54,861 nucleotides of DNA from an uncultured Prochlorococcus sp. (GCA_902526435.1 CABZLA010000005.1:1-54861); one strand, 5' to 3'; shown: positions 18,361-28,755, counted from the stretch's first letter. Program-made: numbers and translations. The notes: a model not told the origin generated them from the letters alone.

Positions 18361-19821
18361 TTATTTAGCAGATGCAAAGTCTGGATATGATTCCATACCA
18401 TGCTCCGAAATATCTAAACCTTGAGTCTCTTCTTCTTCAGATACACGGATTCCTCCGAATAAACCTCCGATAATAGACCAAGCGATCCAGCAAGTAACTA
18501 GTGTCCAGATAGCATAAGCTGCTGCACCCAGAGCTTGAACAAGAAGTAGATTAATACCACCACCATTGAACAATCCCATACCTGCTCCATCTCCTTGAAC
18601 TGCAGTTCCCCAAAGACCAATAACAAGGGTACCCCATACACCACAAACTCCGTGAACAGAGAATGCACCAACAGGATCGTCAATTTCAGCTGCATCAAGT
18701 GCTGCAACAGAGAATACAACGATAATACCGCCAACTAGTCCAGCGAACCAAGCTCCCGCAAGAGTCATATCACCACAACCTGCAGTAATACTTACCAAAC
18801 CAGCAAGAATACCGTTAATGATCATAGTAAGATCTGGCTTCCCGGAAGTTAAAGTAGAAACAATAGTTGCTCCAATAGCACCAGCTGCAGCTGCAAGAGT
18901 AGTTGTTACAGCAACATATGGAACCCATTGATCCATAGCAAGTTGAGAACCAGGATTAAATCCGTACCAACCTATCCATAGAATTAAAGCACCTAAAGTA
19001 GCAATAGCCATATTGTGACCAGGCATAGCCTGTGGCTTTCCATCGGAGTATTTACCGATTCTTGGTCCAAGAAGCATAGCTCCAACTAAACCTGCCCATG
19101 CTCCAACTGAGTGAACAATTGAAGAACCAGCAAAGTCAACGAAACCAAGAGAATCAAGCCAACCACCATTCCATTTCCAACTACCAGCAATTGGATAAAT
19201 AAATGCTGTTAATACAATCGCAAAAACAACAAATTCACCAAATTTAACTCTTTCAGCAACAAGACCAGAAACGATAGTTGCTGCAGTACCTGCAAAAGCA
19301 GACTGGAATAAGAAATCAACTGTTGGAACTAATCCAGCATCAGTAACCATATCGGCTGTTACTGTTGGATCAAAAAATAAGCCTCCAAAATATAGCCATC
19401 CGTCAGCAACACTTCCTCCGTACATTAATGAGTAGCCAATAAACCAATAAGAGGTTACAGCTAAAGCAAATACGAAAAGGTTTTTAGCAAGAATGTTGAC
19501 GGCGTTTTTAGACCGACACATACCCGCTTCAACCATAGCGAAACCGGCGTTCATGAAGATCACTAAAATAGTAGCGATCAAAAGCCATAAATTGTTAGCA
19601 AGAAAAGCTGCATTCAACTCAGGTAAATCAGCTGCGTGAGCTGAAAGATTAAAAATACCTAAACCAAACAAAGCTAGAGGGACAGTTGCAAGCCACAACA
19701 TTGAGCGGTTTGAACTGAACCCACGAATACTCCTCAAAAGGAGCATAGGTCCATTAACAAGACTTGCATCTTGAAGCTTGGACCTAGAGCGCCTTTGAGG
19801 CGTTTGCAAAGCAGTGGTCAT
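18361..19821 (-). CDS. amt1: Ammonium transporter (Amt family)
   Basis: Amt proteins conduct ammonium across the inner membrane. The protein (486 residues from the ATG at 19821) has a basic N-terminus, a signal-like hydrophobic segment ending NLSAHA before ADLPELN, then eleven helices. Family marks include FMNAGFAMVEAGMCRSKNAV, FQSAFAGTAATIVSGLVAERV, GFVDFAGSSIVHSVGAWAGL and the C-terminal GGGINLLLVQ region. A TTG at 19842 would extend it by 7 residues; I prefer the ATG because the sequence before it is leader-like. A perfect NtcA box lies 84 bp upstream and a strong hairpin in between, so nitrogen-starvation control is likely. Confidence 0.96.
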   Translation of the reverse strand: MTTALQTPQRRSRSKLQDASLVNGPMLLLRSIRGFSSNRSMLWLATVPLALFGLGIFNLSAHAADLPELNAAFLANNLWLLIATILVIFMNAGFAMVEAGMCRSKNAVNILAKNLFVFALAVTSYWFIGYSLMYGGSVADGWLYFGGLFFDPTVTADMVTDAGLVPTVDFLFQSAFAGTAATIVSGLVAERVKFGEFVVFAIVLTAFIYPIAGSWKWNGGWLDSLGFVDFAGSSIVHSVGAWAGLVGAMLLGPRIGKYSDGKPQAMPGHNMAIATLGALILWIGWYGFNPGSQLAMDQWVPYVAVTTTLAAAAGAIGATIVSTLTSGKPDLTMIINGILAGLVSITAGCGDMTLAGAWFAGLVGGIIVVFSVAALDAAEIDDPVGAFSVHGVCGVWGTLVIGLWGTAVQGDGAGMGLFNGGGINLLLVQALGAAAYAIWTLVTCWIAWSIIGGLFGGIRVSEEEETQGLDISEHGMESYPDFASAK

Positions 19822-19844
19822 AAATAAAAAATTAGTCTGCAAAA

Positions 19845-19862
19845 AAACAGGAGGTCCTGTTT
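19845..19862 (-). promoter_or_regulatory. Leader hairpin with U-run upstream of amt1 (attenuator-like)
   Basis: On the minus strand a perfect 8-bp inverted repeat (AAACAGGA, CC, TCCTGTTT) is followed directly by further T residues (seven in a row), which is the form of an intrinsic terminator. It sits 24 bp upstream of the amt1 ATG and about 7 bp after the start site predicted from the NtcA box. The arm contains ACCTCCT, which resembles the 16S rRNA 3' end. It may act as an attenuator, a 5' stabilising hairpin or a translation control element; the sequence alone does not decide. Confidence 0.55.
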
Positions 19863-19904
19863 CCTTTCATATACAATTTTGCTCAGAAAACTTATGTATG
19901 TCTA

Positions 19905-19918
19905 GTAGTCGTTTATAC
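19905..19918 (-). promoter_or_regulatory. NtcA binding site of amt1
   Basis: The sequence GTA-GTCGTTTA-TAC is a perfect match to the NtcA consensus GTA-N8-TAC. It lies between sfsA and amt1, 84 bp before the amt1 ATG. A weak -10 (CAAAAT, minus strand, 19876-19881) lies at the spacing normal for NtcA-activated promoters, which predicts a transcription start near 19870. amt1 is a classical NtcA target, and ntcA itself is in this window. Confidence 0.85.
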
Positions 19919-19996
19919 CAATTTAATAGTTGCGTACCAAAAAATCTTTGTTAAATTGAGGAATTTTTCTAAATCAAATTAAAAATACCCAAGAAA

Positions 19997-20743
19997 TTAA
20001 TTTAATTTTAAGGGTTTAAATCCGTTCCAAGCTACATGATCTGAATGAAACTCAAAACAGCATGGCACTAATAACATACCTGCACTTATTGATTCTCTAA
20101 AAAGCTCTCCATACAATGGATCTGATTCATCTCCAGGGGCAAAATAATCTATATCTTTTCTTGTAATGCAAGGAACTAAAACACTTTTACTTTCAGGAAT
20201 TAAGCCTTTTAATTCTATTAAATGTTTTTGTCCTCTTTTGGTCTCCGTATCAGGGAAAAGAGCTACATTATTTTTTGTCCAAGTAGTATTTTTAACCTCA
20301 ACATAAATGTTACGATTATCAGGATTTGAAGATTTTGGAGTTAAAAGAAAATCAATTCTACTTTTTTTATCTTTGCCATAAGGTACTTCAGACTTGATTT
20401 TAGCTATCTCCCCGAGTTTATCTTTGAATAAGTTTTGTTCAATAACTTTTCTAATCAGTTTATTTGCAAATAATGTATTAATCCCTACCCAAACCTCTTT
20501 GTTATCACTACCAATTACTTTTACTTGTTCCCAAGTCCAAGGTAGCTTTCTTGTAGTTGATGAAGAAAAGCTAATTCTTACTTTAGCTCCTTCGTTTAAA
20601 AGACCCTTCATCGGGCCTGTATTAGCACAATGGGCAGTAACTATTTCTCCATTCTCAATCTGAATATCAGCGAGAAATCTTTTATATCTTTTAATTAAAA
20701 TGCCTTCAATTAATGGTTCAAATTCAATTATCCGATCATTCAT
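19997..20743 (-). CDS. sfsA: SfsA family protein (sugar fermentation stimulation)
   Basis: The 248-residue protein shows the SfsA pattern: [20 protein letters not shown] with an OB-fold-like start, [15 protein letters not shown], and the nuclease-like strand pair [11 protein letters not shown] and YVEVKNTTW, with [13 protein letters not shown] following. The D-(E/x)VK acids are arranged like those of restriction-type nucleases. SfsA was named for its effect on maltose use in E. coli, and its molecular role is not settled. It precedes amt1 on the same strand with 154 bp between stop and start, where the NtcA box lies. Confidence 0.92.
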   Translation of the reverse strand: MNDRIIEFEPLIEGILIKRYKRFLADIQIENGEIVTAHCANTGPMKGLLNEGAKVRISFSSSTTRKLPWTWEQVKVIGSDNKEVWVGINTLFANKLIRKVIEQNLFKDKLGEIAKIKSEVPYGKDKKSRIDFLLTPKSSNPDNRNIYVEVKNTTWTKNNVALFPDTETKRGQKHLIELKGLIPESKSVLVPCITRKDIDYFAPGDESDPLYGELFRESISAGMLLVPCCFEFHSDHVAWNGFKPLKLN

Positions 20744-20816
20744 AAAGTGTGAAGTAGATTAAAAACAAAATATAATGGAATCTAAATCTTCTTGAAAAGA
20801 TTTAACTCAATATCAT

Positions 20817-22397
20817 ATGCATTCATATTTAAAAAATAATGTGGCTTCAATTTCGTTTGCCACATCTCTAAGTAAAGTTGCGGGTTTTATAAGACAAATA
20901 TTTATCGCTGCAGCCTTTGGAATTGGAATAACATATGACGCCTATAACTACGCCTACATAATCCCAGGTTTTTTACTTATTATTATTGGTGGAATTAATG
21001 GCCCATTACATAATGCAGTTGTAGCAGTACTAACTCCACTTAAGAGGAGAGAGGGGGGTCTTGTATTAACAAAAGTAAGTATTAAACTAACCTTGTTATT
21101 TTTTATTCTAGGGGTAGTTATATATTTTAATTCAGGTTTTCTAATAAACTTAATAGCCCCAAATTTAAGTGATGAAGCTAAATCTATTGCAACTTATCAA
21201 TTAAGAATCCTAACTCCTTGTATTCCTCTTTCTGCTTTTATAGGGTTGAGTTTTGGAGCTTTAAATTCAAGAAATAAATTTTTCATATCAAGCATAAGTC
21301 CAGCTTTAACAAGTCTGACAACAATTTTATTTATTTCAGCCAGTTGGATCTTTAGTCATCAAAATACAAATTCTAATTATTTGTTTTATTCAGGATTACT
21401 AGCCAAAGCGACCTTAACAGGTACTTGTATACAATTTGCTGTCCAGTACTGGGAAATCAATAAGATCGGCTTATTTAGATTTAATTTGGCTTGGCATTTA
21501 TTTAAAAATGAAGAGAAAAGAATCTTCAAATTAATCGCTCCTGCAACAATTTCATCAGGTTTAGGGCAAATTAATGTTTTTGTTGATATGTTTTTTGCTT
21601 CAAGCTTTCAAGGTGCCGCATCGGGATTAGCCTACGGCAATTTTCTTATACAAGCTCCGCTTGGAGTCTTATCAAACGCTTTGATCTTGCCACTACTTCC
21701 AAAGTTTTCAAAATTCAAGAGTAAGCAAGAGAATAGAAACTTAGAAGAAAGTTTAATCTCAGGAATAGAATATTGTTTTTTAACAACTATTTTTTTGACT
21801 GGTTTTTTTATCACATTTAATAATCAAATAGTACAATTTGTTTTTCAAAGAGGGGCTTTTAATTCCGAAGCAGTATTTTTAGTAAAAAATATTATAATTG
21901 CTTATGCTGTTGGAATTCCCTTTTATCTCTACAGAGATTTATTAGTTAGAACTTACTATACAATTGAGAACCCAAAGTTACCCTTTCAATTGTCTTTTGC
22001 AGGGATAATGCTAAATGTTTTTTTCGATTGGTTTCTAGTAGGAGCTCCAACTATTAATTATGGAAACTTATCTCCTTATAATTTTGGTGTTATTGGGATA
22101 ATCCTTTCTTCAGGAATAGTTAACTTAATTATTTGCATTTGTCTTACTACAAACTTTAATACCTATGGAATCAATATCCCTAAAATTATTTTATTAAAAA
22201 AATTTGCTCTTATTTCATTAGCCTGCTCTATTACAAGCACAATTTGCTATTCAATTATCAAGGATATCGGAGGATTAAATTCTAACATTTGGGAGTTATT
22301 TATATTAGTTATGGGATTGCTGGCTTTTTTGATAATTTATTTTTTTATAACCAAGTTATTCGGTGTTAATAAATTAAATCCACTAATCAAAATATGA
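20817..22397 (+). CDS. murJ: Lipid II flippase MurJ (MviN family)
   Basis: MurJ moves lipid II across the cytoplasmic membrane for peptidoglycan synthesis. The 526-residue protein has about 14 hydrophobic segments and the MOP/MviN features: the opening SLSKVAGFIRQIFIAAAFG, PGFLLIIIGGINGPL, the region GLGQINVFVDMFFAS, ASGLAYGNFLIQAPLGVLSN, and VFQRGAFNSEAV. The long inter-helix stretches rich in Asn and Lys reflect the genome's composition. The ATG at 20817 is divergent from sfsA with 73 bp between. Confidence 0.94.
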   Translation: MHSYLKNNVASISFATSLSKVAGFIRQIFIAAAFGIGITYDAYNYAYIIPGFLLIIIGGINGPLHNAVVAVLTPLKRREGGLVLTKVSIKLTLLFFILGVVIYFNSGFLINLIAPNLSDEAKSIATYQLRILTPCIPLSAFIGLSFGALNSRNKFFISSISPALTSLTTILFISASWIFSHQNTNSNYLFYSGLLAKATLTGTCIQFAVQYWEINKIGLFRFNLAWHLFKNEEKRIFKLIAPATISSGLGQINVFVDMFFASSFQGAASGLAYGNFLIQAPLGVLSNALILPLLPKFSKFKSKQENRNLEESLISGIEYCFLTTIFLTGFFITFNNQIVQFVFQRGAFNSEAVFLVKNIIIAYAVGIPFYLYRDLLVRTYYTIENPKLPFQLSFAGIMLNVFFDWFLVGAPTINYGNLSPYNFGVIGIILSSGIVNLIICICLTTNFNTYGINIPKIILLKKFALISLACSITSTICYSIIKDIGGLNSNIWELFILVMGLLAFLIIYFFITKLFGVNKLNPLIKI

Positions 22398-22404
22398 TTA
22401 AGAT

Positions 22405-22686
22405 TCATAAATTATCGAGTATTTCCTCTAAATCACAAATTTGTGATGCAGTTATCAGCTTAGACAAAAGAATTGTTTGATTTCCATCTCCAATTTTTAC
22501 CTTAATAGCTTCTAAGCTTAATTTTGCAGCCTGCTGACTACCTTTATCTAAATTACCAATACATTCCAAAGCAAGATTTCTAGCCAAACCAGCATCTCCA
22601 AGATACAGGTTCCATTTTTCTATTTTTATAAAAATTTTTTCTGAAATAATATTTTCTAGATCACTGATTTGCATCTGAGAATTCAT
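22405..22686 (-). CDS. DUF3181-like small cyanobacterial protein
   Basis: An acidic helical protein of 93 residues with no membrane segment. The central IEKWNLYLGDAGLARNLA segment resembles the IxKWHLYLxDAHL pattern I associate with the cyanobacterial DUF3181 family. A second ATG four codons in could also be the start. The gene is 7 bp from the convergent murJ stop and lies 9 bp downstream of the 83-residue membrane protein gene on the same strand. The function is unknown. Confidence 0.6.
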   Translation of the reverse strand: MNSQMQISDLENIISEKIFIKIEKWNLYLGDAGLARNLALECIGNLDKGSQQAAKLSLEAIKVKIGDGNQTILLSKLITASQICDLEEILDNL

Positions 22687-22695
22687 AATAAAAAC

Positions 22696-22947
22696 TTAAG
22701 TTGATTGTTTCTTATAATCTTTAGGTTTTTTTATAAATACAAAAAGTAAATGTGATGCAAGAATAACTGCCCATGCAATTGCAAAATTATTAAAAAAAAC
22801 TAAGTCATGTTTAATCTCCTTAAAAAGCCAAGTTCCACTTACAACTGCAGTAAATACCATGCAATGAATTACAAAATTTACTATTCTGGAAAAATGTTTG
22901 TAGATTGGGTCTTCTGAATCACCATTGCCATACCATTTGATCGGCAT
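22696..22947 (-). CDS. Conserved two-helix membrane protein of unknown function
   Basis: An 83-residue protein with a soluble N-terminus (MPIKWYGNGDSEDPIYKHFS), a hydrophobic helix near residues 24-43 (VNFVIHCMVFTAVVSGTWLF), a loop, a second helix near 52-73 (FAIAWAVILASHLLFVFI) and a basic tail. I do not recognise a named family. Close spacing (9 bp) to the DUF3181-like gene suggests one transcript. Small two-helix proteins of this kind are common in picocyanobacteria. Confidence 0.7.
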   Translation of the reverse strand: MPIKWYGNGDSEDPIYKHFSRIVNFVIHCMVFTAVVSGTWLFKEIKHDLVFFNNFAIAWAVILASHLLFVFIKKPKDYKKQST

Positions 22948-23035
22948 AATTATAATTTTAGATTGTTAATATAAGACAGTTTAACTGAAATGTAGTTGAC
23001 TAAGAGACCCAGGACCAGAGATATTACATAAATAT

Positions 23036-23109
23036 GCGCTTGTAGCTCAGTGGATTAGAGCACCTGACTACGGATCAGGGTGTCGGGAGTTCGAATCTCT
23101 CCAGGCGCG
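23036..23109 (+). tRNA. tRNA-Arg (ACG)
   Basis: The acceptor GCGCTTG pairs with CAGGCGC (one U-G) and discriminator G. The anticodon stem is CCTGA/TCAGG around loop CTACGGA, giving anticodon ACG (read as ICG). The T arm is GGGAG-TTCGAAT-CTCTC. The CCA is not encoded. It lies 78 bp upstream of glyA. Confidence 0.96.
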
Positions 23110-23187
23110 TTAAAAATTATGAAATATTTTTTTTACATTTTCTTTCAAAATATCGTCTATATTTAATTTAAAGTTCTCTTTATTTAA

Positions 23188-24459
23188 ATGAATATTCTTC
23201 GAAATCTTAAAGAAAGTGATCCAATCATATCTAACCTAATTAATTCCGAAAAAAATAGACAAGAAACGCATCTTGAATTAATCGCTAGTGAGAATTTTGC
23301 ATCAATGGCTGTAATGCAGGCTCAAGGTTCGGTTTTAACAAATAAATACGCTGAAGGTCTTCCACAAAAAAGATATTACGGTGGTTGTGAATTTGTAGAT
23401 GAAATAGAGGAACTAGCAATCGAAAGAGCCAAACAACTTTTTGATGCAGACTGGGCGAATGTTCAACCTCATAGTGGGGCACAAGCAAATGCGGCTGTTT
23501 TTCTAAGTTTACTTAAACCTGGTGACACAATATTAGGAATGGATCTATCGCATGGGGGACATTTAACCCACGGATCTCCAGTCAATATGAGCGGAAAGTG
23601 GTTCAATGCCGTTCATTATGGAGTTGATAAAGAAACTAATAAATTAAATTTTAATGAAATTAGAGATATTGCATTAGCTACAAAACCAAAACTAATTATT
23701 TGTGGTTATTCTGCTTATCCAAGAAAAATTGATTTCAATTCATTCAGAAGAATCGCTGATGAAGTTGGAGCTTTTTTAATGGCTGATATTGCCCATATAG
23801 CTGGGCTAGTAGCAACCAAACTCCACCCTAATCCAATTCCTTATTGTGATGTGGTAACTACGACAACACATAAGACCTTAAGAGGTCCAAGAGGAGGATT
23901 GATTTTATGTAAAGATAAGGAATTTGGAAAGAAATTTGATAAATCTGTGTTCCCTGGAACTCAGGGCGGGCCTTTAGAACATATTATCGCAGCTAAAGCT
24001 GTTGCCTTTGGAGAGGCTTTACAACCTAACTTTATTAGTTACTCAAAACAGGTTATCAATAATGCAAAAGTTCTGTCTTCAACTTTAATTAAAAGAGGAA
24101 TAGATATTGTTAGTGGAGGTACTGATAATCATATTGTATTGCTTGACTTAAGAAGTATTAATATGACTGGTAAAGTTGCTGACTTACTTGTAAGTGAAGT
24201 TAATATAACAGCAAATAAAAATACTGTCCCGTTTGATCCTGAATCACCTTTTGTAACAAGTGGGTTGAGATTGGGAACTGCAGCTTTAACTACTAGAGGT
24301 TTTAATGATGATGCTTTTATTGAAGTTGGTGAAATTATTGCTGATAGATTACTTAATCCAGATGATTTATTAATAGAAAAAAAATGCAAGGAAAGGGTAT
24401 TAACTTTATGTAATCGTTTTCCTCTTTATGAATTCAAACTTGAAGCATCAATCAAATGA
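23188..24459 (+). CDS. glyA: Serine hydroxymethyltransferase
   Basis: GlyA converts serine and tetrahydrofolate to glycine and 5,10-methylene-THF, the main one-carbon source. The 423-residue protein has the early [28 protein letters not shown], the active-site segment [17 protein letters not shown] with PLP lysine 229, and [20 protein letters not shown]. Its 3' end overlaps the start of cinA by 32 bp. The methylene-THF it makes is the one-carbon donor for ThyX, encoded at 33816. Confidence 0.98.
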   Translation: MNILRNLKESDPIISNLINSEKNRQETHLELIASENFASMAVMQAQGSVLTNKYAEGLPQKRYYGGCEFVDEIEELAIERAKQLFDADWANVQPHSGAQANAAVFLSLLKPGDTILGMDLSHGGHLTHGSPVNMSGKWFNAVHYGVDKETNKLNFNEIRDIALATKPKLIICGYSAYPRKIDFNSFRRIADEVGAFLMADIAHIAGLVATKLHPNPIPYCDVVTTTTHKTLRGPRGGLILCKDKEFGKKFDKSVFPGTQGGPLEHIIAAKAVAFGEALQPNFISYSKQVINNAKVLSSTLIKRGIDIVSGGTDNHIVLLDLRSINMTGKVADLLVSEVNITANKNTVPFDPESPFVTSGLRLGTAALTTRGFNDDAFIEVGEIIADRLLNPDDLLIEKKCKERVLTLCNRFPLYEFKLEASIK

Positions 24460-25729
24460 TCCTAACTGTATAGGGGTTGAAATTCTTTCTATAGGAACTG
24501 AGTTACTTTTAGGAAACATAGTAAATACTAACGCACAATGGATTTCTGAGGAATTATCAACTTTAGGACTTAACCATTTTAGACAGTCGACAATTGGAGA
24601 TAATTCTGAAAGGATTACTAAACTAATTAAAGAAATATCTTCAAGAAGTAATTTATTAATTACTACAGGCGGTCTTGGCCCTACGCCAGATGACTTAACT
24701 ACTGAGGCAATAGCTAAATCTTTTAATGCATCTCTTTCTGAAAGAGAATATTTATGGGATCAAATAAAAAAAAAGCTTTCAATTTCAGGTTCAACTTTCA
24801 ACAGATCTAGTTTAAAAAAACAATGTTTTTTTCCAAAAGATGCTCAAATAATTAATAATCCTAGGGGAACCGCTCCTGGCATGATATGGAAACCAATTGA
24901 GGGATTTACCATCCTGACTTTTCCAGGAGTGCCAAGTGAAATGAAAGAAATGTGGAAAGAAACTGCAATTGATTATATTAAAAATAATTTTTCAGATGGG
25001 TATATATTTTTCTCAAATACTCTTAAGTTTTCAGGTATTGGAGAGTCTACTATTTCAGAAAAGATTGATAATATCCTAAAACTAAAAAACCCCACTGTCG
25101 CGCCATACGCTAACTTAGGAGAAGTTAAGCTCAGACTGACAGCAAGAGCTAAAAATGAATTAGAAGCAAAAAATATAATTAACCCTGTTAAAGAAAAATT
25201 GAAAAAAGAGTTTTCAAAATTTATTTTTGGTGAAAACGATGATAATTTATCAAGCGTATTAATAAAGCAATTAATAAAAAGAAAAGAATCTCTGGTTTTT
25301 GCAGAATCCTGTTCCGGAGGTCTTCTCTCCTCTTCAATCACATCAATACCAGGCTCATCACAAGTATTTAAAGGCAGTATTATTTCGTACAGTAATGACC
25401 TTAAACAATCATTGTTAAATGTTCCAGAAAATCTGATAAAAAAATTTGGTGCTGTTTCCGAAGAGGTTGCTGAAACTATGGCAATTAGTGTAAAAGAAAA
25501 ACTAAATTCAGATTGGTCTATCGCAATTAGTGGCATTGCCGGTCCAAGTGGGGGTAATAAAGAGAAGCCTGTTGGATTAGTTTATATCTCAATTGCAGGA
25601 CCAAATGGTCATATGACCAATATTAAAAAAATATTTAGCTCAACAAGAAATAGAATTGAAATTCAAAGACTAAGTGTAAATGTGTGTTTAAACAGCCTTA
25701 GATTAATCCTATTATCTATTAGTAAGTAA
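24428..25729 (+). CDS. cinA: CinA-like protein (competence/damage-inducible family)
   Basis: The 433-residue protein has two domains: an N-terminal MoCF-like domain with [20 protein letters not shown] and [13 protein letters not shown], and a C-terminal PncC-type domain with [34 protein letters not shown] and [11 protein letters not shown]. The C-terminal domain is a nicotinamide-nucleotide amidase in other bacteria; a role in competence is not shown for this lineage. The ATG at 24428 overlaps glyA by 32 bp and is the only start compatible with the conserved N-terminus. Confidence 0.93.
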   Translation: MNSNLKHQSNDPNCIGVEILSIGTELLLGNIVNTNAQWISEELSTLGLNHFRQSTIGDNSERITKLIKEISSRSNLLITTGGLGPTPDDLTTEAIAKSFNASLSEREYLWDQIKKKLSISGSTFNRSSLKKQCFFPKDAQIINNPRGTAPGMIWKPIEGFTILTFPGVPSEMKEMWKETAIDYIKNNFSDGYIFFSNTLKFSGIGESTISEKIDNILKLKNPTVAPYANLGEVKLRLTARAKNELEAKNIINPVKEKLKKEFSKFIFGENDDNLSSVLIKQLIKRKESLVFAESCSGGLLSSSITSIPGSSQVFKGSIISYSNDLKQSLLNVPENLIKKFGAVSEEVAETMAISVKEKLNSDWSIAISGIAGPSGGNKEKPVGLVYISIAGPNGHMTNIKKIFSSTRNRIEIQRLSVNVCLNSLRLILLSISK

Positions 25730-25741
25730 CTTTTTTGCAAA

Positions 25742-27151
25742 TTGAGTCAAGATACCTTGTTTGATAAAGTGTGGGATTTACACAAAGTTGCAAATCTTTC
25801 TGGTGGATCCGATCAAATCTTAATCGGTCTTCACCTTATTCATGAAGTTACTAGCCCACAAGCATTCGGAGCTTTAAAAGATAAAAATTTAAAAGTAAAA
25901 TTTCCTCAAAGAACTGTAGCTACAGTTGATCATATTGTGCCAACAGATAATCAAAGCAGGCCTTTCAAAGATAATCTGGCAGAACAAATGATCGACACTC
26001 TAGAAAATAACTGTATCGAGCACAAAATTAAATTTTTTAATATTGGAAGTGGTAATCAAGGAATAGTTCATGTAGTAGCTCCTGAACTTGGTTTGACCCA
26101 ACCAGGCATGACTATTGCTTGTGGAGATTCTCATACGTCAACTCACGGAGCCTTTGGGTCAATTGCTTTTGGTATTGGTACTAGCCAAGTAAGAGATGTA
26201 CTCGCAAGTCAAACCATAGCTATGAATAAGCTCAAAGTTAGACAAATTTGGTGCGAAAATAAATTATCAAATGGAATTTATGCTAAAGATTTAGTACTAC
26301 ATATAATTAATCAACTAGGAGTAAAAGCAGGAGTAGGTTATGCCTATGAATTTGCAGGTCCTGCCATAAGTGCATTATCAATGGAAGAAAGGATGACTAT
26401 ATGCAATATGTCCATTGAAGGAGGAGCAAGATGCGGTTATATAAATCCTGATGAAAGAACCTTTAGTTATATGAAGGATAAATTATGCTCGCCTCAAAAT
26501 GAAAATTGGGAAAAGGCCGTCAAATGGTGGAAATCATTAGAAAGTAGTGATAATTGTATTTATGATGATGTGTTCAGGTTAGATGCTTCTAAAGTAGAAC
26601 CTACCATTACATGGGGTATCACGCCTGGGCAAAGTATCGGAGTAAACCAAAAAATTCCTTCATTAAATGAGATGCATCCAAACGACCAATTTATTGCTGA
26701 AGAGGCATTTGAATATATGGGTTTCAAGCCGGGACAATCAATTAAAAATACTCCAATTGATGTTTGTTTTATTGGGAGTTGCACAAATGGAAGAATAAGT
26801 GACCTAAGAGTTGCCGCTCAAGTATTGGAGCATAATAAAGTAGCAAAAAATGTAAAAGCTTTTGTAGTTCCAGGCTCAGAGAAAGTTGCGAAAGAAGCAA
26901 AAGAAGAAGGTCTTGATAAAATATTTATAAAAGCAGGTTTTCAGTGGAGAGAGCCTGGTTGCTCAATGTGTTTAGCAATGAATTCAGACAAACTCATAGG
27001 AAATCAAGTAAGTGCTAGTTCTAGCAATAGAAATTTCAAAGGTAGACAGGGCTCTCCAACTGGAAGAACGTTACTAATGAGTCCAGCAATGGTTGCCGCT
27101 GCATCAATTACGGGAAAAGTCAGTGACGTAAGAGATTTTGTTAACAAATGA
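25742..27151 (+). CDS. leuC: 3-Isopropylmalate dehydratase large subunit
   Basis: LeuC with LeuD isomerises 2-isopropylmalate to 3-isopropylmalate in leucine synthesis, using a [4Fe-4S] cluster. The 469-residue subunit has [35 protein letters not shown] and the cluster cysteines of [14 protein letters not shown] and [13 protein letters not shown], plus [17 protein letters not shown] near the end. The start is TTG at 25742, 12 bp after cinA; the protein begins [15 protein letters not shown] as expected. It overlaps leuD by 4 bp (ATGA). Confidence 0.97.
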   Translation: MSQDTLFDKVWDLHKVANLSGGSDQILIGLHLIHEVTSPQAFGALKDKNLKVKFPQRTVATVDHIVPTDNQSRPFKDNLAEQMIDTLENNCIEHKIKFFNIGSGNQGIVHVVAPELGLTQPGMTIACGDSHTSTHGAFGSIAFGIGTSQVRDVLASQTIAMNKLKVRQIWCENKLSNGIYAKDLVLHIINQLGVKAGVGYAYEFAGPAISALSMEERMTICNMSIEGGARCGYINPDERTFSYMKDKLCSPQNENWEKAVKWWKSLESSDNCIYDDVFRLDASKVEPTITWGITPGQSIGVNQKIPSLNEMHPNDQFIAEEAFEYMGFKPGQSIKNTPIDVCFIGSCTNGRISDLRVAAQVLEHNKVAKNVKAFVVPGSEKVAKEAKEEGLDKIFIKAGFQWREPGCSMCLAMNSDKLIGNQVSASSSNRNFKGRQGSPTGRTLLMSPAMVAAASITGKVSDVRDFVNK

Positions 27152-27765
27152 GTATCAAATTCAAACCTCCAATCGGTAAATTTTCTCGCATAAATGGGAA
27201 ATGTATTTCATTAGTTGGAGATGATATTGATACTGATAGAATAATTCCTGCTCGATTTCTTAAATGCATTGATTTTGATTCATTGGGTAAATCTGTTTTT
27301 GATGATGATCGTAAAAATCTTAAAGGAAATCACCCCTTTGATTTAGAGACTAATAAGGGGTCTTCAATACTTATTGTTAATAGTAATTTTGGATGTGGTT
27401 CAAGCAGAGAACATGCTCCTCAAGCATTAATGAGATGGGGAATAAAAGCAATCATTGGAGAAAGTTTTGCAGATATTTTTTACAGTAACTGTATTGCGAT
27501 TGGAATTCCATGCTTTACTCTTCCAAAAGAATCAATAAAAAAAATCCAGCAATATTTGAATGTCAAGAATTTATTCTTAGAGATTGATCTGTTCGAATCC
27601 ACCGCAAAAGCAGAAAAATTCAAATTTAATCTTGAAATAAAAGAAACTTCAAAAAAAATGTTTTTAACTGGTGAATGGGATGCTACTTCAAAACTACTTG
27701 AGAATATGGATTTAATTGAAAACAAATTAAATAATTTACCTTACCTAAAATTTAATACTAATTAA
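27148..27765 (+). CDS. leuD: 3-Isopropylmalate dehydratase small subunit
   Basis: The small subunit supplies the swivelling domain of the isopropylmalate isomerase. At 205 residues it is the usual size, with [19 protein letters not shown] near the start, the substrate-binding loop [20 protein letters not shown], and [18 protein letters not shown]. The start ATG overlaps the leuC stop (ATGA), which points to translational coupling and equal subunit supply. Its stop is one base from the remains of a convergent pseudogene. Confidence 0.97.
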   Translation: MSIKFKPPIGKFSRINGKCISLVGDDIDTDRIIPARFLKCIDFDSLGKSVFDDDRKNLKGNHPFDLETNKGSSILIVNSNFGCGSSREHAPQALMRWGIKAIIGESFADIFYSNCIAIGIPCFTLPKESIKKIQQYLNVKNLFLEIDLFESTAKAEKFKFNLEIKETSKKMFLTGEWDATSKLLENMDLIENKLNNLPYLKFNTN

Positions 27766-27766
27766 G

Positions 27767-28484
27767 CTATTTGAAACCAAACAATGTGAAAGAAATTCCT
27801 CCTGCTTCATGATGAGGTTTATAAAAAATTCCAAATTCATAAGATCTTTTTTTCCAATTTAATGAGATTTTTAAATTTCAATATTTTTAATATCTGAATT
27901 TTCAAAATTAGAAAACAAATCATCAATAAGATTATCTGTTTTAATTAATCCTTTTACCTCAAACAAATAACCTTTTTTATTATTGAAATCATATTGAAAC
28001 CTATTCATCTTGAAAAGTTGTTCACCGATATTCAGGTAAATATTTCCTTTAGTAATTATAGTTTGTTGAATTTTTTTATCATAAACTAAAATATCCTTTT
28101 TAAGAATATTTCCTCTAAGTAGAACGAGAAAATTACCTTCAACCTTTAGAATATTATTCTGCTCAGATTGTATATTAGATTTAATATCTAACTCGTTTTT
28201 AAAATCGAGAGATTTAGCTAAAAGTAATGTGGATTAATTTCTGATGGTCTGTAATTTCTTGTATTTAGAAACACTTGAATAATTATCTATAAACTTTTTA
28301 AATGATATATTCTTGGAGGCATTTATATATTTAGGAACTACTATATTACCCTAATTAACACTTTTTGATTGAGAAGAGTTTCTCTCGTATCAATAGCAAA
28401 AAGTTCTGTTGCTTACACGGTAGTGGATGAGTTGATTAATGTAGAAACGAAAAATATGACTTTTACAAGATTTCTAAACTTCAA
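27767..28484 (-). pseudogene. Decayed DUF3769 (LptD/OstA-like) gene with internal deletion, frameshifts and stops
   Basis: On the minus strand three pieces of one protein remain in different frames. From a TTG at 28484 comes a signal-like start (LKFRNLVKVIFFVSTLINSS) broken by a stop, then ATELFAIDTRETLLNQK. Next, after a frameshift and a stop, comes VPKYINASKNISFKKFIDN. A 120-codon open piece (28233-27871) with EGNFLVLLRGNILKKDILVY and KGNIYLNIGEQLFKM has the repeated strands of OstA/LptA-like domains. Finally, in another frame, RSYEFGIFYKPHHEAGGISF and TLFGFK end the protein like a beta-barrel terminus. The middle is missing. I match it to cyanobacterial DUF3769 from memory. An intact copy, if there is one, is elsewhere. 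Confidence 0.75.
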
Positions 28485-28496
28485 AATGATGGAGAA

Positions 28497-28625
28497 TTAA
28501 TCTTGTGGACTCTCTAAATCTTTTCTATTTGGTGTTCTTGTAGGATCACTAGCTAAAAAACCAAATAGAAATATTCCTACGAAGAAAAATACGATTGTGT
28601 AAACTGAAATTTTAAGGGCGAGCAT
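28497..28625 (-). CDS. psbI: Photosystem II reaction centre protein I
   Basis: PsbI is a one-helix subunit bound to D1 and is needed early in reaction-centre assembly. The 42-residue product [20 protein letters not shown] continues [18 protein letters not shown], matching the family helix followed by the conserved SDP-x-R-x-P-x-RKDLE tail, with a short SPQD extension. The ATG lies at 28625. It is separate from psbK in this genome (which is at 10366), although the two genes are neighbours in chloroplasts. Confidence 0.97.
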
Positions 28626-28755
28626 GGAATTGCAATTGCTAACAGATTTATATCCTATTAAATTTATATTTAAATTATGTGAAAAGGTTTACTTTTTGTA
28701 TTTTTGGTAAATTTTGAAATACTTTTAACCTTTATACGATTAGATTAAAAATATA

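Noticed and set aside
24973-25536. 187-codon minus-strand frame inside cinA
   Set aside because: It is antisense to the conserved CinA protein; no motif and no start signal.
27871-28233. Treating the 120-codon open piece as a real short gene
   Set aside because: It has no start codon, and flanking pieces of the same protein lie in other frames, so it is part of a pseudogene.
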